Assembly: GCA_937988745.1 (NCBI GenBank)
Contig: CALKAR010000006.1
Span: 1-31,251 of the forward strand
Direction: 5' to 3'
Source: an uncultured Peptococcaceae bacterium
GTDB taxonomy: Bacteria > Bacillota > Limnochordia > Darwinibacteriales > Darwinibacteriaceae
Length of the DNA stretch: 31,251 nt
In this document: one piece after another, positions 23,260-29,931 of the stretch
Layout of the letters: the number at the start of each line of letters is the position of its first letter
Numbering within the stretch: the first letter of the stretch is position 1
Notes under the pieces: generated by a model
Told to the model about the DNA's origin: nothing
Seen by the model: only the letters and a program-made list of their open reading frames with translations
Database searches by the model: none
Program-made: the position numbers and the translations under genes

Positions 23260-24501
23260 ATGTTCCGCGATGTTATCAATAAACTAGGATTTTTGTTTCG
23301 CAAAGACGATGATGGGCCGCTGACTCGAGTAGCGCTCGATATTGGTACCGAATACGTGAAGGCAATCATTTTGGAACTAACCGACACCGGGCCAAAGGTC
23401 TTAGGTGTGGGCCGCGCCAGACAGGACTATGCCAATATGGAAGGCGGTGCCGTGGCTAACATTGCTGGCGTAGCTGCCTGCTGTGCAGAAGCGGTGGAAC
23501 AGGCTGCTGTTATAGCAGGTGTGAAGCCCACAGAGGCTGTACTCGGTATTGCTGGACAATTTGTCCATGGAGTATCGCGTACCGTTGAGCGCCAGCGCAG
23601 CCGTGCGGAAAAACCTCTGACTGTAAATGAACTGCGTACACATTTCCACGATGCGCAGAAGGAAGCTCTAAGCAGCGTTTCTAAGAAAATGCGGGAACGC
23701 TTGGGCTACCAAAAGCTCGAGGTTGAATTGGTCAATTCGTCGCTGGTGAGCATGACCATCGATGGGCACCCGGTGAACAATCCCTTAGATTTTCCCGGCC
23801 GCAACCTGGAATTTTCCATTTTCATGACCTTTGCCCCCTTGGTTCATTCTGGGGCGATGCGTACTATTGCTGAGCGATTGGGATTGAAGCTGATCGGGAT
23901 GATAGCTGAACCATACGCTGTTGCAGCTAGTTCACTGACAGACGAAGCATACGAATTTGGTTCGCTGGTTATTGATATAGGCGGTGGAAGCACTGATATT
24001 GCCTTAGTCCAGCAGAGGGGTGTAGTTGCAACGAAAATGGTGCCTATGGGTGGGCGGGCCTTTACAAAAGGTATCGCCGCTCGTTTGCATAAGACACTGC
24101 GCGAGGCCGAACAGCTCAAATTGGATTTCTCCGACGGAGTAGGCAGCGATGAGATTGGAGATATTGTACAAGCTGACCTTTCAATTTGGGTTGATGCAGT
24201 AATTCTGGCGCTGCGCGATATTTATACCGGTACACCGCTTCCTCATCATATCGCACTCTGTGGTGGGGGAAGCTGTCTGCCTGGTATTGTTGAGGCGCTG
24301 TGCAGTGAAAAGTTGGCCAGCTCAGGCATGTTTGCTCAGCGGCCAGAAGTGGTTCTGCTGCAGCCAGATCACATTTACGGGATAGCTGATCCGAAAGAGT
24401 TTTTCCGCGGCCAGCAGGATGTGACACCTAAGGCCATTGCCTATCAGGCTGCTGTCATTCAGGGCACCAATCACGTATTAGGGGGAGCGCTGCGGGCATG
24501 A
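23260..24501 (+). CDS. FtsA/PilM-like actin-fold ATPase
   Basis: A 413-residue actin-superfamily ATPase. The phosphate-1 motif is VALDIGTEYVKA (24-35), phosphate-2 VIDIGGGSTDIAL (237-249) and the adenosine motif IALCGGGSCLPGIVEAL (331-347). Residues 85-190 between the two lobes look like the SHS2 (1C-type) domain of FtsA and PilM. There is no obvious C-terminal amphipathic membrane-targeting helix of the FtsA type. It is not the divisome ftsA by context: ftsZ, ftsQ and mur genes are absent. It overlaps the next gene by four bases (ATGA), so it is almost surely partnered with that membrane protein, as PilM is with PilN. The family is confident; the role is unknown. Confidence 0.8.
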   Translation: MFRDVINKLGFLFRKDDDGPLTRVALDIGTEYVKAIILELTDTGPKVLGVGRARQDYANMEGGAVANIAGVAACCAEAVEQAAVIAGVKPTEAVLGIAGQFVHGVSRTVERQRSRAEKPLTVNELRTHFHDAQKEALSSVSKKMRERLGYQKLEVELVNSSLVSMTIDGHPVNNPLDFPGRNLEFSIFMTFAPLVHSGAMRTIAERLGLKLIGMIAEPYAVAASSLTDEAYEFGSLVIDIGGGSTDIALVQQRGVVATKMVPMGGRAFTKGIAARLHKTLREAEQLKLDFSDGVGSDEIGDIVQADLSIWVDAVILALRDIYTGTPLPHHIALCGGGSCLPGIVEALCSEKLASSGMFAQRPEVVLLQPDHIYGIADPKEFFRGQQDVTPKAIAYQAAVIQGTNHVLGGALRA

Positions 24502-25898
24502 TCATTCAGATAGTGCCTAGCGATGAGCTAAATACGATCATTCATCAGCTGCAGGAGGCTCCCGACGAACACATTACCCTAGCTGCCTCAGAAGACATGA
24601 TGCTGCTGAGGGACCCTTTGTTTTGGCGTGTAATAGCTCAATACGGTGAGCGCTTAGACAAGCATATAACGCTGGACTCACCTGATCCCACGGCCTGTCT
24701 GTTGGCTCATGAAGCCGGCCTGAGCGTCACTCAGGACCAGCTGCTTGCCGCCGCAGAGGAAAGCCAACGGGACCAATCTAACAAGAAATCGCGGCGCCTT
24801 GTGGAACGTTTATCGGTAGTACTTCTGATTGCGGCCGCTTGTCTTGGAATAATTTACCTAACGCTGCCGAAAGTAACCTTGGTTATCACCCCGGCTGTGG
24901 AGCCTTTCACCCATGTGATAAACTTTCCTTTGAACGATTTGGCCGCAGCGGATACTGTGGAAAAACAGGTGACGCTCACCCGCGGTACTAGCGCAACCGG
25001 GCGGCAAACTGTCGGTGTGGCGAAGGCAGTAGGAGAAATCGTCTTGATCAATCAGTCTGAAGACAGTATTATTGTACCGCAGGGAACCATTGTTACGACT
25101 GGATCTGGTACACCTTTTCAGATTACTGCAGATGTTGAAGTACCAGGTCTGACAACCCAGTATTTTATGGGTATACCTGTCGGATTGCAGGCCGGTCAGG
25201 CGGCAGCCTCAATCGAGGCGCTGACTGCCGGGACCATCGGGAATGTAGCCGAGGGCAGAATAGAGAAGATCGTTGGCTTCGATCTTGAGGTGCGCAATCC
25301 AGAGCCTACCCGCGGCGGCGCTGATACCGTGCTTCAGGTGGCGGTAAGCGATGACCTAAAGAGGGCGCGCCAGATGGTAGAGCGCGATGCTGAATTGATG
25401 TTGATCGCTCAGATCGAAAAGGAGATCGCTGAATCTTCTCGCGTCTTTCTTGCAGATACGCTGCAGATAGAATTGGATTGGGGAAATGAGACCACTCCTG
25501 GTGAGGAAACCGCAGAGGTGTTCAGCACTGCGGTCGCCCGCGGGACTGGCTATGTCATCGATGAAAGGCAGCTTTTGGCGGAAATCAAGGCAGCCTTAGT
25601 TAATATGCAGCCTCAGGGCTATTCACTCATCGACAGCAGTGTGCGGTTAACTGATATGGAATCCTTTACGGGTGATGGAAATTCGATTCTTCGCCTAACT
25701 GTAAGTGGTCAGAGCCAGGCGGTCATTAGGCCGGAAGAACTGGTCACATATTTTCTAGGTGCTGCAGTTGAACATCTGGACGAAATCGTTGAAGACATTC
25801 CAGTCATCGCTCGCTTAGACGTTCAGGATTACAGCGGCGACTACCTGCCTAAGCGTTCTCGTTGGTTGAACATTGAGGTTAACAGCATTGGACAGTAG
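24498..25898 (+). CDS. Membrane-anchored baseplate-J-like protein, function unknown
   Basis: A 466-residue protein. Residues 1-90 look like a small cytoplasmic alpha/beta domain (HITLAASEDMMLL, HITLDSPDPTACLLAHEAGL), followed by a basic stretch (NKKSRRLVER). One membrane helix lies at about 105-123. The large remainder should be outside the cytoplasm. Within it, GEIVLINQSEDSIIVPQGT (179-197), FQITADVEVPG and AGTIGNVAEGRI (244-255) match the pattern of baseplate J/gp47-type domains in membrane-anchored bacterial proteins. An acidic/charged helical part (about 285-320) and a beta-rich end follow. The ATG overlaps the FtsA-like stop, with GGGGGAG (24481-24487) as ribosome site. No phage tail genes are near. 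Function unknown; the family call is by pattern only. Confidence 0.66.
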   Translation: MIIQIVPSDELNTIIHQLQEAPDEHITLAASEDMMLLRDPLFWRVIAQYGERLDKHITLDSPDPTACLLAHEAGLSVTQDQLLAAAEESQRDQSNKKSRRLVERLSVVLLIAAACLGIIYLTLPKVTLVITPAVEPFTHVINFPLNDLAAADTVEKQVTLTRGTSATGRQTVGVAKAVGEIVLINQSEDSIIVPQGTIVTTGSGTPFQITADVEVPGLTTQYFMGIPVGLQAGQAAASIEALTAGTIGNVAEGRIEKIVGFDLEVRNPEPTRGGADTVLQVAVSDDLKRARQMVERDAELMLIAQIEKEIAESSRVFLADTLQIELDWGNETTPGEETAEVFSTAVARGTGYVIDERQLLAEIKAALVNMQPQGYSLIDSSVRLTDMESFTGDGNSILRLTVSGQSQAVIRPEELVTYFLGAAVEHLDEIVEDIPVIARLDVQDYSGDYLPKRSRWLNIEVNSIGQ

Positions 25899-25910
25899 AA
25901 GGAGATTATT

Positions 25911-26855
25911 GTGGACTACCGAGAATTAGGACAAACCGGTCTTGTGGTTTCCCGTCTATGTTTTGGTGCCCTCACTATCGGGCCCCTGCAGAGGAACCTT
26001 TCACCACAAGAAGGAGCTGCAATCATCCGCCGTGCGCTTGCCGGCGGTGTTAACTTTATAGATACAGCTCAGCTATACAGAACGTATTCTCATATTCGTG
26101 AGGCCTTGAAGGGACTTGAACGGCCGGAAGATGTTATCATTGCCACCAAATCTTATGACTTTACTCGCGAGGGTATGGCCGCAAGTCTAGAGGAGGCGCG
26201 CCGCGAGCTGGATTTAGATGTGATTCCCATCTTTATGCTGCATGAGCAGGAATCGGAGCACACTCTACGAGGCCACAGACCTGCTTTGGATTATCTGCTC
26301 GAGTCCAAAGCAAAGGGTATTGTGAAGGCCGTAGGTATTTCGACCCACCATATTCAGGGAGTCTTGGCTGCGGCAGAGATGCCGGAAATCGATGTTATTT
26401 CACCGCTAATTAATGCTACCGGCATCGGCATCCAAGATGGTACTCGTGAAGAGATGTTGAGTGCCATAGAATATGCTGCAGCACAGGGCAAGGGGATTTA
26501 TGCGATGAAACCCCTTGGTGGAGGGCATCTCTTGAGCAGCTGGTCTGAGGCGCTGGAGTTCTGCCTAAAGCAGGACAGCCTCGCCAGTATCGCGGTGGGT
26601 ATGAAGTCTTTTGAAGAAGTAGACAATAACATCAGGTTTTTCAATGGTCAGCGCAATTTGCCCAACCCCGATAATACCTACCGCAAACTTCATATTGATG
26701 ACTGGTGCATCGGATGTGCCATGTGCATCGGAGAATGTCCGAATGGGGCGTTAGACATTGTTCACAATAAGGCTGTAGTCGTAGACCCGGACAACTGCGT
26801 CTTCTGCGGCTACTGTGGTTCCGCTTGCCCCGAGTTCGCTATTAAGGTTATTTAG
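25911..26855 (+). CDS. Aldo/keto reductase with C-terminal 2x[4Fe-4S] ferredoxin domain
   Basis: An oxidoreductase of 314 residues. The N-terminal TIM barrel has ELGQTGLVVSRLCFG, the catalytic-type D/Y region NFIDTAQLYRTY (about 48-59) and the late GIYAMKPLGGGHL. The C-terminal ferredoxin domain has two full cluster motifs: C266-X2-C269-X2-C272-X3-C276-P, and C296-X2-C299-X2-C302-X3-C306-P. The fusion implies electron transfer from ferredoxin-type carriers rather than simple NADPH chemistry. Such proteins are common in anaerobic Bacillota, with unknown substrates. The start is GTG 25911, with AAGGAGA (25899-25905). It lies 12 bases after the J-like gene and 10 before ruvX. Confidence 0.9.
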   Translation: MDYRELGQTGLVVSRLCFGALTIGPLQRNLSPQEGAAIIRRALAGGVNFIDTAQLYRTYSHIREALKGLERPEDVIIATKSYDFTREGMAASLEEARRELDLDVIPIFMLHEQESEHTLRGHRPALDYLLESKAKGIVKAVGISTHHIQGVLAAAEMPEIDVISPLINATGIGIQDGTREEMLSAIEYAAAQGKGIYAMKPLGGGHLLSSWSEALEFCLKQDSLASIAVGMKSFEEVDNNIRFFNGQRNLPNPDNTYRKLHIDDWCIGCAMCIGECPNGALDIVHNKAVVVDPDNCVFCGYCGSACPEFAIKVI

Positions 26856-26865
26856 AGGTGTCAAC

Positions 26866-27273
26866 ATGCGTATTTTAGGACTAGATGTAGGCGAAAAGAC
26901 GATTGGGGTTGCAGTTAGTGATGCACTTGGCTGGACCGCACAAGCTGTTACCGTAATCCGCCGGCAGAATCTGAAGGAGGACCTGAGAGCACTCCGTCAG
27001 ATTGTTGAGGAGTACGAAATAAAGAAGTTTGTGGTGGGAATGCCCCGGCGGACCGATGGGACGTATGGCCCTGAGGCGGAAAAAGTTCGTTCTTTTGCCA
27101 AAAAGTTGGAAGGTGAATTCAACTTACCAGTTGAATATTGGGACGAAAGGTTCTCAACAACTGCTGCTGAGAAAATTTTGCTGGAAGGAGATGTGAGCCG
27201 CGCGAAGCGTAAGACAGTGATTGATAAGGTTGCAGCGGCGGTCATTTTGCAGGCATATTTGGATAGACAATAG
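26866..27273 (+). CDS. ruvX: Holliday junction resolvase-like RuvX/YqgF
   Basis: An RNase H-fold nuclease implicated in Holliday-junction resolution and in 5' processing of pre-16S rRNA. It has 135 residues. The acidic active-site set is visible: D7 in ILGLDVGEKTIGVAVSD, the VGMPRRTDGTYG strand-loop, DERFSTTAAE, and the late DKVAAAVILQAYL. The frame is open from 26815 inside the reductase gene, but ATG 26866 is chosen for its AGAGGTG site (26854-26860) and the family N-terminus MRILGLDVG. In B. subtilis it (yrrK) follows ireB directly; here four genes lie between. DUF1292 follows after 31 bases. Confidence 0.95.
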   Translation: MRILGLDVGEKTIGVAVSDALGWTAQAVTVIRRQNLKEDLRALRQIVEEYEIKKFVVGMPRRTDGTYGPEAEKVRSFAKKLEGEFNLPVEYWDERFSTTAAEKILLEGDVSRAKRKTVIDKVAAAVILQAYLDRQ

Positions 27274-27287
27274 TACAGGATACGGAT

Positions 27288-27302
27288 AAAGGAGGTTATC
27301 CG
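27288..27302 (+). promoter_or_regulatory. Very strong ribosome site before the DUF1292 gene
   Basis: AAAGGAGGTTATCC (27288-27301) is complementary to nearly the whole 3' end of 16S rRNA and ends 3 bases before the ATG at 27305. It is the longest anti-SD match in the window and suggests high translation of this small gene. Confidence 0.75.
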
Positions 27303-27304
27303 GC

Positions 27305-27601
27305 ATGGCACATGATCACAACCACGACCATGACCACGAAATGGAAAATCGCATTACCTTAATAGATGAAGATGGCGCAGAGCATGACTTCACTATCGTG
27401 CAATATATCGAGGTAGACAACCAAGGTTATGCTGTGCTTTTACCAGATGATGACCCTGAATTTGGGGCAGTAATTTTCCGTGTCGAGACGGAAAACGGGG
27501 AAGAAGTCCTCTACGACATTGATGATGACGATGAGTTCCAGCGTGTAATCGATGCCCTTGAAGCTGAAGATTGGGGCAGCGCTGATTTTGACGAGGAATA
27601 A
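27305..27601 (+). CDS. DUF1292 family protein (YrzB-like) with His-rich N-terminus
   Basis: A small acidic protein of 98 residues. The core (ITLIDEDGAEHDFTIVQYIEVD, in two parts ITLIDEDGAEHDF and IVQYIEVD, then YAVLLPDD and EEVLYDIDDDDEFQRVIDALE) is typical of DUF1292, whose function is unknown. Its neighbours ruvX and mltG are the family's usual companions. The N-terminal HDHNHDHDHE adds five histidines within residues 3-12, a possible metal-binding patch that may be lineage-specific. Translation is driven by a near-perfect ribosome site. A promoter for the next gene begins about 10 bases after its stop codon. Confidence 0.93.
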   Translation: MAHDHNHDHDHEMENRITLIDEDGAEHDFTIVQYIEVDNQGYAVLLPDDDPEFGAVIFRVETENGEEVLYDIDDDDEFQRVIDALEAEDWGSADFDEE

Positions 27602-27610
27602 GCCAGGATC

Positions 27611-27639
27611 TGGTCAATTCCAAATCTTTAGGTTATAAT
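27611..27639 (+). promoter_or_regulatory. Candidate promoter for mltG
   Basis: TATAAT (27634-27639) is a perfect -10 box. TGGTCA (27611-27616), 17 bases upstream, matches 4 of 6 bases of TTGACA. It lies in the 68-base gap after DUF1292 and would start transcription about 25 bases before the mltG ATG. Confidence 0.55.
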
Positions 27640-27669
27640 GGAGGTGCAAGCAATTAGGGGGTGCAGCTG

Positions 27670-28707
27670 ATGCCCACCAACGTACGCACCACTGAGCGGG
27701 CCGAGTTTGAAGTGGTCCGCTTTCTGCTATTCATGGCCTTTTTATTTATAGGAATAGTGTCCGCTGTCATAGTCTGGGCGATCCTGCCTGTAAGTAGTGA
27801 TCCAGACGCATCAAATGTTCTCGTCGACGTCGAAGCAGGGTTAACGGCTAGAGAGATAGCTGGGCTCATTGCGGAATCCGGTCTTGTTAAAGATGCGGAT
27901 TTGTTCCTTATTCTTCTGCGTCTGACAGGGACGGACAAGACGCTGCAGGCTGGGCATTACCTGTTGAATCCACGAATGAATGCCTTTGAAATTATTGAGG
28001 CGCTGCAGCGGGGACGAGCGAAGACGATTCCGGTGACTATTCCGGAAGGTTTTGATCTAAAGCAGATCGGGGCTCGCCTAGCACGAGAAGGCCTCATTGA
28101 TTACGAGCGATTTATGGAGCTGGCTCAAGATGCTGCCCTCGTGTTCGGTGACAATGTGCCGGTGGACATCCCTATTCCCAGCCTAGAAGGTTATCTATTT
28201 CCTGATACCTACTACTTCAGTAAGGGTCAGACTGAAGAAGATATTATTGGTCAGATGGTGGCCCGTTTTGTCGAAGTGGTATTGCCACTCGTGCAGGGTC
28301 ATGAGTCAGACACGAATCTAAGTATGCACGAGATAGTAACCCTTGCTTCTATAGTGGAGCGCGAAGTGATGGTGGATTATGAGAGGCCGATCGTTGCATC
28401 GGTCTATCTCAACAGGCTGGCGATAAACATGCCTCTGCAGGCTGATCCGACGGTGCGTTACGTTATGACCGAAGAACGCAGTCGCGTGCTGTATAGGGAT
28501 CTAGAGATTGACTCCCCGTATAACACCTACAAATACAACGGTCTGCCGCCAGGCCCGATTGCAAGTCCAGGGCTGGCTTCGATAATTGCGGTATTGGAAC
28601 CGGCAGAAACGGATTACCTCTTCTTTGTCAGCAGAGGTGATGGAACCCATCAATTCAGCCGCACCTTTAATGAACATGTACGAGCCCGGCATCAGCTGGG
28701 TTACTAG
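27670..28707 (+). CDS. mltG: Endolytic transglycosylase MltG (YceG-like)
   Basis: A membrane-bound lytic transglycosylase that cuts nascent peptidoglycan and helps set glycan length. The 345-residue product has one N-terminal membrane helix (about 15-40), a LysM-like stretch after it, and the YceG domain. EGYLFPDTYYF, LASIVEREVMVDYERPIVASVYLNRL (catalytic Glu about 230 in SIVERE), PLQADPTVRY and YNGLPPGPIASPGLASI are visible. The final FVSRGDGTHQFSRTFNEH is typical. ATG 27670 is preferred, with AGGGGG (27656-27661) 8 bases ahead; GTG 27661 is an alternative adding three residues. It follows DUF1292, as in B. subtilis yrrL, and probably has its own promoter. Confidence 0.94.
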   Translation: MPTNVRTTERAEFEVVRFLLFMAFLFIGIVSAVIVWAILPVSSDPDASNVLVDVEAGLTAREIAGLIAESGLVKDADLFLILLRLTGTDKTLQAGHYLLNPRMNAFEIIEALQRGRAKTIPVTIPEGFDLKQIGARLAREGLIDYERFMELAQDAALVFGDNVPVDIPIPSLEGYLFPDTYYFSKGQTEEDIIGQMVARFVEVVLPLVQGHESDTNLSMHEIVTLASIVEREVMVDYERPIVASVYLNRLAINMPLQADPTVRYVMTEERSRVLYRDLEIDSPYNTYKYNGLPPGPIASPGLASIIAVLEPAETDYLFFVSRGDGTHQFSRTFNEHVRARHQLGY

Positions 28708-28719
28708 AGGAGGACTATA

Positions 28720-29931
28720 GTGAAGATTCCTGAACTACTTGCACCTGCGGGAAATATGGAAAAGGGCTTAACCGCAATTGAATATGGTGCTGACGCCCTA
28801 TATCTTGCCGGCAAAAGCTTTGGTATGCGTGCCCACGCCGGCAACTTTGAACTGCATGAGATGGACCAAATCGTAGAGATCGCTCACCGCCGGGGTGTTA
28901 AGATTTACGTTACAGTTAATGTCATGCCGCACAATAATGAGATCGACAGTCTGCCGCCTTATCTGGCTGAACTTGAAAAGTTAGGTATCGATGGAATAAT
29001 CTTATCTGATCCTGGGGTTTTGCGTTTGGCTAAAGAGTTTGCGCCGAGTATTCCACTGCATCTCAGCACTCAAGCTAGCACAGTTAACTACCATGCGGCG
29101 CAGTTCTGGGCGGACGCGGGTATTTCACGCATTGTATTAGCTCGGGAGCTAACTCGCGAAGAGATTGCCTCCATGCGTGAGAACACAGATGTTGAGCTCG
29201 AGATCTTTGTGCACGGAGCCATGTGTATGGCCTATTCAGGGCGCTGTCTGCTCAGCAATTTCTTTACCGGACGTGACGCTAATCGCGGTGCCTGTGCACA
29301 GAGCTGCCGCTGGAAGTATGCGGTGGTCGAAGAAAAGCGTCCAGGCGAGTACTATCCTATCGATGAAGATGAGCGGGGTACTCATATCTTCAATTCTAAG
29401 GACCTGTGCCTCATCGATTATATTCCGGATTTAGTGGAAATTGGTGTAGACAGTCTCAAGATCGAAGGCCGTATGAAGAGCTCGTATTACGTTGCCACTG
29501 TCGTGCGGGCGTATCGAATGGCTATTGATCTGTATGCGGAAGATCCAGACAACTACAGCCTGCCGGCAGAGGTTCGAGCAGAGCTTGATAAAGTTAGCCA
29601 CAGGCCTTATTGGGCCGGGTTCTTTGCACCTACTGATGCGGGAATTCACTATGCCACAAGCTCTTATTCCCAGACCCATGATGTAGTCGGGGTTGTGGAA
29701 GCCTATGATGAAGATAAAGGCGAAGCAGTAGTGCTGATTAAGAATCGTCTGCGTGTAGGGGAGACCGTGGAAATCATGGAGCCGCGTGGGCCGGTCACTT
29801 CGCTGACTCTTTCTGAAATGATTCGAGAAGATTTAGGCGAGTCGGTCGACGAGGTGCATGCAAACTACAGGGTGCGGATTCCTATGGAGCCCACGAAACC
29901 ATATGCCATGCTGAGGGTTGAAAGAGAATGA
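28720..29931 (+). CDS. Peptidase U32 family protein, tRNA 5-hydroxyuridine (TrhP) type
   Basis: A U32-family protein of 403 residues. Members such as YegQ/TrhP and B. subtilis YrrN/YrrO hydroxylate U34 of tRNA using prephenate; older annotation calls them collagenases. The N-terminal barrel starts PELLAPAGNMEKGLTAI. The U32 signature EIFVHGAMCMAYSGRCLLSN (161-180) continues into RGACAQSCRW. Four cysteines, C169, C176, C192 and C196, form the conserved set, likely an iron-sulfur or metal site. The C-terminal beta domain is present. GTG start at 28720 with AGAGGAGGA (28706-28713). It overlaps the following methyltransferase by four bases (ATGA). The TrhP role is by family and position. Confidence 0.88.
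   Translation: MKIPELLAPAGNMEKGLTAIEYGADALYLAGKSFGMRAHAGNFELHEMDQIVEIAHRRGVKIYVTVNVMPHNNEIDSLPPYLAELEKLGIDGIILSDPGVLRLAKEFAPSIPLHLSTQASTVNYHAAQFWADAGISRIVLARELTREEIASMRENTDVELEIFVHGAMCMAYSGRCLLSNFFTGRDANRGACAQSCRWKYAVVEEKRPGEYYPIDEDERGTHIFNSKDLCLIDYIPDLVEIGVDSLKIEGRMKSSYYVATVVRAYRMAIDLYAEDPDNYSLPAEVRAELDKVSHRPYWAGFFAPTDAGIHYATSSYSQTHDVVGVVEAYDEDKGEAVVLIKNRLRVGETVEIMEPRGPVTSLTLSEMIREDLGESVDEVHANYRVRIPMEPTKPYAMLRVERE

Noticed and set aside
23260..24501. Divisome ftsA
   Set aside because: No ftsZ, ftsQ or mur genes are adjacent, no FtsA-type C-terminal amphipathic helix is evident, and it is fused by overlap to a membrane protein, as in PilM-type pairs.
24498..25898. Remnant prophage, suggested by the J-like protein and the holin-like gene
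   Set aside because: The two genes are 11 kb apart on opposite strands, with housekeeping genes between. There are no terminase, portal, tail or integrase genes, and the J-like protein has a membrane helix.
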